DNA of 64,000 nt from Pararge aegeria (lineage: Eukaryota > Arthropoda > Insecta > Lepidoptera > Nymphalidae). The notes under the pieces are model-generated. The model had not been told where the DNA came from and made no database searches. It saw only the letters and a list, made by a program, of their open reading frames with translations. Each line of letters begins with the position of its first letter. The first letter of the stretch is position 1. Below, piece after piece: positions 23,944 to 35,235 of this stretch. The stretch is taken from assembly GCF_905163445.1 (NCBI RefSeq), contig NC_053187.1, positions 6,386,001 to 6,450,000 of the forward strand, given 5' to 3'. The translations under genes and the position numbers were made by a program.

Positions 23944-26900
23944 CTAGACAGAGTCAACAGAGGAGTCATCTTCGTCCGTTTGATTGAGTGTGTCTTGTAT
24001 TTTCTTAGCATAGGGTAGATTAGTAAAATCCCCATGATATCTGCTAGGGATAACACCATCATTGCATAGCTTTGTCAAATCTTTATATTTGATTTCTGAT
24101 ATGGCCAATCTTTTTTTATAAAGGGGTTTCAATTGTTGGAATTCCTTTTTTAATTTTATTTCTAACGTCTCATTAGAAGCTGATGGTGCAGTATCCTTTT
24201 CCTTCAATTTTCCTTTCCCTTTTCCTTTACCCTTTCCTTTTATTACACCCTTTCCTTTTGGCTTAAAATAATTATCAAATAATTTAATTTCATGAGTGGT
24301 CGCATCAGGTTTCATAGAATGTTTAGTTGTAAACGTGTTTACATCCTTTTTCTTCATTGTAGCAATTCTAATTTTCGATGTATTTAATTCCTTTGTACAA
24401 TTAGAAAAGCATTCCTGCGTCACTGTGTCCCAGTCGATAAAATCAGTAAATTCAAGAACGTTTACATTGTAAGGACGAGGATTTTTCCGGGCCGATTCTA
24501 TATAACTTGACCATTGTGTAGGGCTCCAAACAATTATTTTTCTTACTTCACGTTCTATTACAGAGTGCATGCTATCTACAGGCATATAGCTATGTCCCGG
24601 TAGCAGGTAATTAATTTGAATGACTTCAATATTTTTAGATACCGTCAAAAAACCTTTAAAAATCGAAAGTATGGTTTTATTACGATTTTGTCCGCTACAA
24701 CAATCGCAATAAAAGATAACTTTTTTTATTCCTCTTTCGTCAACATTTTGCAGATACTTATAAATACAAGAACCTATCTCTTTTGCGCCTCGTTTCCCAT
24801 CACATTCACCCCATGTGTAACAAAAACCATTTTGAGTGGAGCTTTCATAAATCGTAAAGTTGAAAACTGTAAATTTTCGCGTGTAGTAAAGTAAGATGTT
24901 ATCACCATGGGGTGTATTCAAAACCTTCTGTAAATCAAAGCTTGATACTATAGTCTCCTTGTCTATCAGATGCAAACTTTGATGACATTTGAATCGTTCG
25001 TATGTTGCTTCTTTTTCTTCGATGTGAGCCTTAATAATTTCGGAATCCATATTGACTTTATTTTCATTATGATCGTTTTCGTATTTGGTACAAATTTTGC
25101 ATTTATCTTTCTTTGGTACGTGGACAGTAACATTGTTGTATTCCGTTTTGAAAAAATCTTTGAATTTTCGCTCACCTAGATAGTTTTCCTGATTTTCTTC
25201 GCATTTTTTTTTGTATAAACGATAAAGGTTAGTTGTATTCTTATACTCTTGTGGTAAATATAATTTGCTTGATTTTTTCCGACAATAATGTGAAGGAAGA
25301 TATGGAAGAGATTCAATGTAGTGCTTTGCTGAAGCTATCACAGACTCATCATACTTTGGATTGCTCGATTTCTTTCGACTTTCTGCTTGAGAAAGTCCTT
25401 CTTGAACATTACCTATAGTATAAAGTAAATAATTTTGTCCAATATCTAAGGTTTTTAGTATAAATTTTTGACACACCTGTCTTCTGCCCTCGCCTTCATT
25501 TATGTAGTATTCGTAAGTAAACTTTCTTTTGCTGTCGATCACGCCTTTTTTTGGTCTATTAACCGGAACTCGTAAGGCACATTGTACCAGCCAATCTTTT
25601 TTTCTTTGAGAATTCAAATTCCAAAAATAATCAAAAATACTTTGTCTCCTTTCCTCGGTGATTTCAAAACAATTCCTGGGACATTTTGTAGGCTCGCAGG
25701 GATTTGCCTTTAATGTTTTTTTCTCTACAAGCTTTCCAGACGAAGTCTCATAACTGTCACCTTTTTCTCGTTTCATTCTCCTAATCTTCCTTTTATTTTC
25801 CACTTTTCTTTTCTTAAATTGTACAGTTCCTTCCAATGGTTTGTCAATATTTCTTTTCTTTTGTAATTTCTTTCTCTTATTTGTAGGTTTAGTATGTTTT
25901 GGGTCATTTTCAGAGTTAGATGACGACATGTTATCGCTTTCTTTGCCGGACCATAGATCTGAGCTTCCAGAGGAAAAATCTTCGCCTTGAGCAACATTAA
26001 GTTTGTCATAACATTCATCGTCTGATATAAAATCAATGTGTTCTTTTTTTAACTTAGGGAGTTCCTGTATACATTTTCTTTTGCGAGATTTTTTAATATC
26101 AGGCATTCGATTTTTATTTGTATTGCTACTAGAAGGAGTAGGTAAGTTCAATGTTCCTAATTTTTTTAAGGAAGATGAGTCCGATATTTCATCACAGGCA
26201 GTTTCAGGTACTATAACCTGTACTGGGATATCTGCAGCAAGAGATACAGGTGAGTCCACATTCATACCATCTGTACAGGAAGTTGCAGGGACTATATCCA
26301 GCACTGAAATATCTGGAGAGTGAGCTTTAGGTATGTCCATGTACATAATGTCTGCACAAGAAGTTGTCGGTACAAAGTCTAACAATGAGGGAGATGAATG
26401 AAGACCCAAAGCTTTGTTATCACCGCGAGGAGTTGCATGGTCTGTGCACAAAGTCTCAATCTCAATGGCAGTGCAAGAAGACACAGGTAGAGCCAAAGCC
26501 TTAATATCAGTGTAAGAGGTTGGAGATACTGTATCTAAAGGTGCAATATCTGTGGACTGAGATGTAGGTAAATCAAAAGCCATAACGGGGGCGCAGGCAG
26601 ATTTAGAGATATCCAAACCAAGTTTGCAGAATGATGTATTAGGTATGTTCGAACATTCATTAAAGGTCACTATTTGATTAACATTTTGTGAATATTTTTT
26701 TGTTTCTTTTAAGGGCAACACATCGTTTTTGTTACAACGTTTTACACTGTCATTTGAATAAAGTTCACAGTATTTCTTTTCATTGAGTTTAGCAGTCAAA
26801 ATATTATCAACGTTTTCAACAGAAACAATGTTAATTTTCTTTTCTGTTTCAGATGACTCGGGTATATTATTACTCTTAACGAGATCACTATTATTAGAAT

Positions 26901-28061
26901 CATTAAAAAATGAGTGAGACATTTCTAGACATAGAGTTGACGTGTTAAGAATATTGCTGCTGTCACTACTACTATAATTCACAACTGCTTCCTTTTGTTT
27001 TTTAATTTCCACAGTATCATATGACTGAAATGTTGAAATATCTGATTCATTGATATCTACAATAATATCTGTAGCTGACGAGTTCAAATTGCTCTCAATT
27101 GAGTCACGAGAATTATGGGATCTGAAAGCGAAAAAACATTTGAGTTAATCAAATAAGGACCACGTATTTTTTAATATTAATGTGTTGGGAGCCATTAGCT
27201 TATTGAATTTGAAGCAAGTATACTTACTTTTTTGCTAAAAATGACTGCACGTCGAGTTTTATACATTCTGTATCACTTTGATCAATTATATTATCAGCTG
27301 ACGAGTTTTGGGAGTACGAGTATTCCTTATGGTTTTTTACAGATTCGGATCTGAAAATAAGGGAAATAAATAATGTAATTTATTTTGGCATAGCGAGCTC
27401 TTTTTTCATGTTCTAAATACGAGTACCTTCAAATATTATTTAAAAATAATTATTGATTACCGGAAACTTGTTGATCGCTCTTCGTACCTATTTTTATTAG
27501 TTAGACAACAAACAATATCGATTACTCTCAGAGAACAGTCCTTACAACTTCTAGCAGTACTGGATAAAAATTACTGTAATGTTAACGTATTAAAAATACC
27601 CAGATAGGTAGGATTTCGGAGTCAATAATCAGATTCCAGGGACTGATTTTGGAAGCGACTGATTAGGTTTGTATTTTAAAATATTATTTCTAAATAAAAT
27701 CGTGTGAAAATATTTAATAACGGTACTCTGATGTTTTTTATAATCTACCATTAATTTAAATGGTCTGCATAAGTGTAAAGTCTTCCAGATTTGAATCCCG
27801 GCCGGGGTAAGTAAGTAACTATGTTTGATGGATATTAATAGGGATTTACCAATTTAACTATCATTAATTATCTATGTCCATAATACGGATACCTAGATAA
27901 TTGTTGTACCCAACCCTTACAAGAACACACGACGTTAATAATTACAATATTAATAGTTTCAATCTTGAAATATTAAGAACTTACCTTTCTATTTCTGCCT
28001 TTATTCTTATCAATTCCTGTTTACGCTGCAGTAATTGTTTTAAATTATTAAATTTTTCCAT
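23944..28061 (-). CDS. probable DDE/RNase H-fold transposase, three exons, 1125 aa
   Basis: Exons: 28061-27985, 27350-27228, 27121-23944. Donors are GTAAGT, acceptors end TTTCAG, both introns are phase 2, and the sum of 3378 nt closes in frame at TAG. The start MEKFNNLKQLLQRKQELIR opens a short, probably coiled-coil helix. About aa 80-380 is low-complexity with degenerate tandem units of the type SPDISVLDIVPATSCTD. Basic tracts follow near aa 410-520. The conserved part starts with a Cys cluster (C542, C547, C551) and a helical DNA-binding-like region. A CxxC pair follows (C741, C744). A likely catalytic core has D796 (SSFDLQKVL), D873 (FYCDCCSGQNRN) and the H/D/E block GHSYMPVDSMHSVIE (H910, D916, H919, E923). 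The tail has a Lys-Gly repeat around aa 1021-1038 and an acidic end. The motif order matches a large family of unnamed insect proteins with an RNase H-like fold. The catalytic role is inferred from the motifs and the flanking TIRs. Confidence 0.8.
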
Positions 28062-28161
28062 TTTGCACACCGGTAACAAACAACTACACCGAAAAACAAG
28101 TCAGCGCCAACTAATCGCGCCACTAACACCAAAAAGCGTGCGCGCCTGTTGTAAATAATGT

Positions 28162-28204
28162 CATTTGTCTCCTTCACACTCATTGCGTGTGAGGGAGACA
28201 AATG
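28162..28204. repeat. hairpin just upstream of the transposase start codon
   Basis: Arms 28162-28179 and 28187-28204 pair over 18 nt with one mismatch and a 7-nt loop. It lies 101 bp upstream of the ATG, inside the transposon, in the 5' UTR or promoter. Confidence 0.7.
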
Positions 28205-28743
28205 CCGAAGTGCCGCTTGGCTCGTGTGGCGCTTTACTTACAACCAGCCATCATTGGTGTAGGTAGGTATTCTGAACAGATATATTTAGTAAAACAGGGT
28301 AAAGGGCAAACTTATTAACTTACTTACCTGCAAATTGGTGTAACTGTCACTATAGTTTGGGCCCAATTGGTGTAACGTTGGAAGTAATGAATTAATAGTA
28401 AGGTAAAATAAGTTTAGTGACATTTAATCGGATAGTGCAGATAATATTTTGGTGTATCCGTAGGGAATTTCTTTATTCATCTTAAATAAAAATGTAAAAG
28501 CAATGTTTTTTCGGTTACATGCATTTGTAAATACTTTATTTACTACCATTATAAAAATACACGAATTTAACCGGCAAAAATGAATCAAATGTTTATTACC
28601 TCAAAATTTTAATAGAAATGTGAAAAGTACATATCCAAAAAAAGTAAGGTATCTGCATATTTTTAAAAGATCGAGTTTTTTTAAATATAACATTCGAAAG
28701 AGCAGAAAAATCTTAAAAAAACTGTATACTTAACTCATTTTAC

Positions 28744-28778
28744 GTGTTTTGTCGGTTACCCCAATTGAACCTGCAGGT
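28744..28778 (-). repeat. right terminal inverted repeat of the DNA transposon
   Basis: Reverse complement of the left repeat with one mismatch. It lies about 680 bp upstream of the transposase start codon, so the promoter lies between. Confidence 0.9.
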
Positions 28779-28782
28779 GACG

Positions 28783-30380
28783 ATATATTTTTTAGAAAAT
28801 CATAGCACAGACACAAGGGAGTCAAGAGCGGTGACGGAACGGCAAAAGAGAGCGTCATAACGTTTTCCGTGACGGCATATGGGTTGGTTTAACTGCCAAG
28901 GCTCGTCCGCCGCCAATTGTTATTTTTCACATCAATATAATTGTTTCGATATACGCTGATGCACACGGGGAATATCTGGCTTCACATTGTCCAATAAGCG
29001 TTCGTTATTACAGAGCGACGCCATGTTTCTGTTCAGTAATCCTCGGCTTTATTTGCCGAGATTTAAAAAAATCCGTACAGTTTCGAGCCGTGTAGCCGTG
29101 CAAGCTGTTTTGGACGGATTTCGCACGGAGAACTTTGCAAAAGGAAAATTGTAAGGTAGTACGGCACCATACTTTCATGTTTTAGTTTACATTTTCTTCG
29201 TCAAAATAATCTAATCTTATTAGTGTAATATTTATTTCTAAAATATTAATAATCCATACTTACTAAAATAAAACTGTAATGGGTGAGTTCTGTACATTGA
29301 AAATATTTTAAAGAATTTTTCAGAGGGCACCGTAATACAATACTGAAGCGGAAACAGTATTTTTTTTCATTTTTGTCTGTCTGTCTGTCTGGACTTTGGC
29401 TGTGCATCACGCTGAACCTACTGAACCGATTCAAATGAAACTTTGCCTGGAATTCAGCATAGTTCCGAGAGGGGTGTAGGTGTTAGCCGATTTTATAGCT
29501 AACTCCGTCAAATATAAACCGATTTAAATAATTATTTTTGTACTGGATCGAGGTTGTAGAATCAATTTAGTTCTACCGAAATTTCGTGTAGATCTGATAT
29601 ATATGATGGGTGATATATTATGATAGAACTACAGCTACATACCTACTAATCAATTTATAATGCAATTTCGATTTCTCCTTTAACGATTACTATTATTTTT
29701 AAGTAATAGGAGCTGATACAGAAAGATGCCAAATTATCTTTCAAACTTTATCAACAAAGTCGGGCACTCATCTGACTTGGGTCAATATTGCTTACCCAGC
29801 GCTATCGACTGATATGTGGTGCTGCTATCAAGGCACACAATGTTTGCTGTCATTTGTTACAGGAAAATAAAAGTAATTAAAGGCGAGATGAGAGTGGAAA
29901 CGTCATGTTTACATGATAAAAGGTTTCATAAAATTGGAGATTAAATGAATAGATATATCAGATATACTTATTAAAATCCCAAATCTCAGTTGTTTGTTTA
30001 AATACGAGTATGTTGAAAGGAGTTATAAATGTTTTAGCTATTGGAGAAAGTTTGTTGCGCTTCGTAGCGTCATTCGCCTGGGCGAAGCGTCAGGGCACTG
30101 CTATTACTGTACATAATAAAAACATACATTCATTAAGAAGATCTCTTTTTGTTTTTTTTGTTTGGATTTATTTTAAGACATTTCTATTTCTATAATATAA
30201 GTTACAATGAAAATATTGTTGACATAATTGGGCATTTAAATTTTTTATAAACACCAACTTTCTGTGGTATTTATATTATATATTCTAAGTGGGACAGTTC
30301 AGACAATTATAAAATATTTGTTATGAGAGAAGTGTGCGGTTTGATTGCGAGTGTGCTGTAGCTTTTTGCAATCAAATTGT
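28783..30380. other. noncoding, with an unidentified GC-richer patch
   Basis: 28800-29165 is richer in GC than its surroundings, contains no convincing open frame, and was not identified. A (TCTG)n-type run at 29376-29390 precedes CTGAACCTACTGAACCGATT, a string common in moth interspersed repeats. No gene recognised. Confidence 0.4.
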
Positions 30381-30389
30381 AGTCATTAC

Positions 30390-30550
30390 ATGCCGGCGGC
30401 GTCGAACCAGGTCCATAACTAGATGCCTGAAATTTGTAGATCCTATGTTGCCCTGCGAAGTGTTGCTCTGTTTATAGGCGAAGCTTTTCCACTTACCATC
30501 AGGTGGGCCATATGTTTGTTTCGTCAATTATGACTATTAAAGTAAAAAAT
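30390..30550 (+). repeat. interspersed repeat fragment, family D
   Basis: Contains GCCCTGCGAAGTGTTGCTCT, found inverted at about 33395-33418 and again in the duplicated unit, and a 3' part CCACTTACCATCAGGTGGGC. Its end resembles 41437-41597 (TCATCAATTATTACTAT then A-rich). Probably the 3' end of an old LINE or SINE. Confidence 0.45.
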
Positions 30551-31179
30551 AACCAACAGCTACATACCATCGGAAACAACAATCATTAAACCACAAAAAA
30601 AATGTGTCGATATGTTTAAACGTCTATAGTCTGCCTTTACATGCGGCTTACAAATAATGCTTTCTAGAAAGTGATTCCTACTCCCCTGATCTACAAATGG
30701 ACAAAAAACTAAATCTTTAGAACACTAAAATAAAAGCATTGCTTTGTAACTTTTATGAGGGAAGTATCATTTTCACTTGTTATACATCATAAAAGTCTAA
30801 GCTTTCTAAATACTTTACTCTTAATGAGGAATTTTTAAAGGTACTTTCCAAACAGGCTTAAGCACTTAAAAAGGTCCCGGAGACTTTGCATAACTGAAAT
30901 ACGTAAAAGCGATTTACCTAATTTACTCCGACCGCTAGAAAGAGCCGCGAAGCTCCTCATCTTCTCGTATTAATTTTAAAATACCTCGCGGCGAAATCAA
31001 CGGCAGACGGATGTCCCCAAAACAATGTTTGTACCCCTTTATCTTAAACTTGTTGGAATTTCGCCCGGTATTATATAAGGATCCCCAATTTTATTAAATT
31101 AATATTTTGTACGTGATTTCCGCTCTGTAGTTCGCGGATGGCAAACCATTGGTAATTTTGTAACACGCTTTTATTAGCT

Positions 31180-31470
31180 TCACATGTATGTTTGTATATA
31201 TGTTTGTATGTTTGTAACGGACTTCTTTGGACGCTATTTTGACCCACTTTAAACGGTCAGATTTCGTTCAAACTTTGTAGACATATAGAGGACCGATGAC
31301 AATACACTAATTTGAGAAGATTATTCCAATTTTCAAAATAAAAAATAAGATTTTTTAGTTCTTTCGAACTATTAATTCCATTTACTACAGCGCCATCTAG
31401 ACCCAAATGTAAAAAACCTATGACGTTACCAACAGATGGCGTTCGCGTACCTAAAAAAAAATAAACTCAT
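31180..31470. repeat. probable interspersed repeat, unclassified
   Basis: Begins with a TGTTTGTATGTTTGTAACGG motif and continues GACTTCTTTGGACGCTATTT, then AACTTTGTAGACATATAGAG and CAGCGCCATCTAGACCC. This is the style of a widespread moth repeat, known to me only by general resemblance. No coding capacity. Confidence 0.4.
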
Positions 31471-31798
31471 AATTGTCAATAAAATATTTATTACTATTGA
31501 CACCATGCATGATGCACCCCACGCTTTTTTTACAATAAGGTTTTTAAGGCAGGTTTTTAACAAAAATAATGAAAATTGATATTACTAATTGATAATTGAT
31601 AACTGATCTACAAAAAAATATTTACGCTTACTTCTCTGTGCTATGCATCTTTGTGCAGTATATGTCCTATCATGAAACTGAATTCATTCGTGCAACATAA
31701 CACATACACAATCGACCCAAAGGTTGTCCATCCCTGCTCTGGGAGGCTTGTATTACATGAAAATTATTTTGACGACCTCCCTGACGCAACGATTATTG

Positions 31799-32147
31799 GC
31801 AGGGGCAATTTGGGAATTTATAATTTATGTTATTACTCTGGTATGGTGGGAGGCTTTGGCCGTGGCTAGTAACCGACAAAAACGAGCCGTTAAGGGATTT
31901 AGTGTTCCGGTGCGATGTCGCGTAGAAACCGCTATCGCCATCAGCTCACTACCGTGTACACATTTCTTATGTAATGTACGCATCAAAAGTGCCATCAATG
32001 GGCCTACTTGAAAAAAGATATTTTTTACTTTGACTTTGACTTTACTTCCTAACATGTTAATCTGCTACCATCTTAGACTGCATCACCACTTACCACCAGA
32101 TGAGATTGCAGTTAAGGGCTAACTTTTAATGGAATAAAAAAAAATAA
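31799..32147 (+). mobile_element. SINE family B with a LINE 3' tail nested inside
   Basis: The head GGCAGGGGCAATTTGGGAAT, body GTGGCTAGTAACCGAC and GTGTTCCGGTGCGATGTCGC are SINE B. At about 31945-32044 comes a different sequence, GTACGCATCAAAAGTGCCAT through a (TTTGAC)n tail, which matches the 3' end of the minus-strand LINE at 56990-57060. SINE B then resumes with CTGCTACCATCTTAGACTGC to GGAATAAAAA. Confidence 0.7.
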
Positions 32148-33188
32148 CATTTGGCGGTGGACGTCGATGTGTAGAATATGATGATGATTATTTTAGGAGC
32201 GTAAAATATTAACAAATAAACTCCTTAGGAAGCTTTTGCATAATCATCTTTGAATGTTAGAACAAAAGTCCCTGTATTTCGTCGAAGGTCTCATTAAGGA
32301 AGCATTTCCGGATACTTTGACAACAGGGTAACGGGGTTGCGCTGCCTTCGATTTATTTAATTACGACCTACTCGTATTTTAGAGTCAACAATATATTTCG
32401 TGTTTGTTCTATGTTTATCAATATAAATTAGCAAATTCCTTTGTATTTTACGCTGGCAACAATTAATAGTAACCGAATCGTACCGTATACAGTACGTATA
32501 AAGTAAGTTTGCACAGTTGTATTCATAATTCATTCATTCACTCTTTCGTATCCAACATATTCAGAGCGAGATCAAAAATGTGTTCTTTACTTCTTGTCTG
32601 TATGAAATCTTTTTTTACCTCTCATGCTCTCAAAGTCGTACTTTAGGCGGACTAAAACTCAATTTTAAACTGTATCCACTTGTGGATGCAATTTGAAGTA
32701 TCTACTAATTTACTTTCTGGCTTTGGGTTCCAGTACCGTTGATCATAAGGCATACCTAGACCTTATGTGAGGTTTTTTTTGATGCAAAGAGTAAATAAAC
32801 ACCATTTTTTTTGTTACTTTTTATAATTAACTTTTTTTCTAGTTCATTTCTGGTTAGTATTCATTTATTACTGACAAAATTATTAAGATTTGTATTCTGT
32901 GCTTAGAAGATTGGCGGGAATATTATACAGTGGTTTAAAAAAAAAATCTACTGTTTAACTTAAAAAATGTTTTGATACTATTTCTTACTACTTTGCAATC
33001 TTTTTAAAAAAAACCCCTGATTCGACTAAGTATTGGATACTAAAGAAAAAACCAAACATGTGCCTCGTTCCTGTAAAATATTATAGTTTCATATAAAAAA
33101 ACTAAAGTACCACGTATTATATGAGTTAGGTATTTTGTCTTTATGAGAAATAATTTACTTGATTTCGTCACAATCGAATTAAAAAGCA
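32148..33188. other. noncoding, nothing recognised
   Basis: AT-rich stretch up to the start of the tandem duplication. Confidence 0.5.
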
Positions 33189-33902
33189 ATGCTTAACTCG
33201 GTCATGTTATCATTTACTTAGATAAAACACAGGAATCGAACCTTAAACCTACCTCGGAAAACTTTGCTCGCAATCGAAGTGAGAAGCAGACTGTGTAACT
33301 TCATACAACCTCGACTTAAATATCAACCCTCGCCCGGCTCGGGTGACAACCATCTTGGATAAAATGGGTTACATACCTTCCATCGTCTTTGAACAGAGCA
33401 ACACTTCGCAGGGCATACATGATACAAGGAACATTCTGCAACGTCCATTAACCTGAGGCGTAGTTTCTTTTTTTTTATATAAATAAATATACTACGACGA
33501 TACACACATCGCCATCTAGCCCCAAAGTGATAGTATCCATAACACAAGCTAGTTGTTAGCCTCACGTGCTTGTTACACTGGCAAACGGCCTTTAGACCGG
33601 AAAAAACATTGCAACAATGCTGCTTAACGGTAAAAGTAGTACTTCCGCGGAGAAGCTCGTCACTGAAAGCTGAATTTATACTCTTTATTTGTACACCACA
33701 TAAAGTTTAGAAAAAAAAAATAAACACTTGAAGTACTCGTATATAGTAGCAATCTCTGCCAGGCAACCGTAGGATTACTGAAAACTGAAACGAAAAACGA
33801 AAAGGTGGGGTACACTGTTCAAAACATACATGCGAGTATATACCTAAACCGGACTACATATAAACAACAATACTATAGATAAATAATATAGATAAAATTG
33901 TA

Positions 33903-34138
33903 GGTGGGTAGCGACCCTGCTTTCTGAGTCCAAGGCCGTGGGTTCGATTCCCACTACTGGAAAATGTTTGTGTGATGAGCATGAATGCTGTTCAATGTCT
34001 CGGTGTTTATATGAATATCATGAATAATATATATAAATACTTAGAGTATTTATGTATATTATTCATGAAAATATTACTTGCTTTGGGGCTAGATGGCGAT
34101 GTGTGTATTGTCGTAGTATATTTATTATTATTTATTAA
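33903..34138 (+). mobile_element. SINE family A (in duplication copy 1)
   Basis: GCGACCCTGCTTTCTGAGTC, B box GGTTCGATTCC, GGAAAATGTTTGTGTGATGA, then CTTTGGGGCTAGATGGCG and TCGTAGTATATTTATTATT. The A-box end is short. A near-perfect internal inverted repeat lies around ATATCATGAATAATATATAT and its mirror at about 34016-34070. Confidence 0.85.
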
Positions 34139-34609
34139 ATATAAAAAATAAATATACTAATATATACTTTAGCATACCATAAATACTTAAATATGAGTTG
34201 AGAGTAGATACATAATAGTCGTCTAAAATATAAAGTTCAAAAGTCGTATAAAGTATAATGCAATTCAACTACTTTGCATACAGAGACTGGAAATTAAGCG
34301 TTATTTATTTTGGCCGATATAGTCAATACTTTCAATAAGTTGAATGGGCAATGTCGACTAAAAATTCGTATCAGATTCTATAGTTTAAAATGAACGCCAT
34401 AGAGACAAGGGTTGGGTATTCCTTACAGTTATTCCGAATTGGATTTTCTTATTACTTTCTTTCTATGCATATAGTGCACAGCTGTTGTGAACGTGTTGAG
34501 CTTTCGCTTTATTGTTTCATTTTATTTTACAACTTTTATTAAATTATTAGTAGGTACACAGTTTTAGTATTATTTATTGTATGTGTAGGAGAACCAAAGT
34601 CACTGACAT

Positions 34610-34890
34610 AACCCAAACTATCAGGTAGTTGAAATGGCAATGGGCAGGCCATGCTTGTAGTAGGTCTCTACTCTAGAACTTTCCTGGTCCAACGGTGGCC
34701 GTTGAATCCGGAAAGTTCTAGAGTAGAGACCACGAATAAGCAAGCGTAGAGTGCGTCCAGTACGATGGACCGACAACACAAAGATAGTGACGAGGAGCGG
34801 GTAGACGAGGAAGGCTGAGGACCGGGTGTGGTGTTGCTTATTGGGAAAGGCCTTAAGCAGTGGACGTCCGCAGGCTGAAATGAAGATGAT
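34610..34890 (+). mobile_element. RTE-like LINE 3' coding remnant with hairpin (copy 1)
   Basis: Decayed reading of the RTE-type C-terminal tail: an EMAMGRPCL-like part corresponding to the usual WQWAGH motif, then VRPVRWTD-like text and KGLKQWTSAG before a GATGAT end. The same motif order occurs at 63050-63250 on the minus strand. A hairpin with 21-22-nt arms (34669-34690 and 34715-34736) interrupts it. Not functional. Confidence 0.6.
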
Positions 34891-35235
34891 CATTTGTGTT
34901 TTGTCCTTTTTATTACAATATAACCAAGGCTGGCCAAATACTTGGCGCCAGTTTTGTTGTACAAAACGAAAAGTAGAACATTTACAAGACAAACATTTAA
35001 ACAAAACAAAATTGACCATTTTTAAAGTAGGGCTAACCTTTTCACAATGCTCTCTGTAGATAAGTATACCTTTACTTTCAGATCATTTAATTTAGTATAG
35101 AGATTTTAGTATTAAATAATTAATATATCTATTAAGTATTGACGGCAGCGATGAGCGTTGTGACATTATACCTACTTGCGAATTTATAATGACTTAATTT
35201 TCACTGCTTTTGTCTGGTGATGGGCTTCGGCCGCG

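Larger units (their letters stand above)
23354..28782 (-). mobile_element. apparently complete DNA transposon of unassigned superfamily (5.4 kb)
   Basis: Terminal inverted repeats at 23358-23392 and 28744-28778 match over 35 bp with one mismatch (ACCTGCAGGTTCAATTGGGG then TAAC(T/C)GACAAAACAC). The similarity extends outward by CG with a 2-bp mismatch. Both ends are bordered by ATAT (23350-23353 and 28783-28786), a possible 4-bp target duplication; ATAT is palindromic, so a 2-bp TA duplication or a longer repeat is also possible. Inside, subterminal copies of the core AATTGG(G/T)GTAAC occur at 23562-23575 on the left and 28333-28348 and 28364-28379 on the right. The only gene inside encodes a probable DDE-type transposase on the minus strand with intact splicing and frame. 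Well-preserved ends plus an open frame suggest recent activity. Confidence 0.85.
33189..35235. repeat. 2,047-bp tandem duplication, copy 1
   Basis: This unit is repeated directly at 35236-37283. Both copies start ATGCTTAACTCGGTC and end GGCTTCGGCCGCG before a shared ATG. Differences noticed are one extra A in the poly-A run near 33713 and one C/A change near 34911. Contents: a family D-like fragment in inverse orientation (33320-33440), a 3' fragment of SINE A (33473-33538, minus), a CR1-like 3' end (33670-33790, minus), a SINE A (33903-34138, plus), and an RTE-like LINE tail with an inserted hairpin (34610-34890, plus). No host gene. Confidence 0.9.

Noticed and set aside
23944..28061. piggyBac transposase
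   Set aside because: No TTAA duplication at the ends, and the D/D/H-D-H-E motif pattern and end sequence do not fit piggyBac.
33923..33975. tRNA-like sequence with a perfect B box (also at 15940, 43130 and 51660)
   Set aside because: No acceptor-stem pairing, and it continues into a SINE body each time; not a tRNA gene.
34621..35019. 132-codon minus-strand frame
   Set aside because: Antisense of a decayed RTE-like tail; no protein motif of its own.
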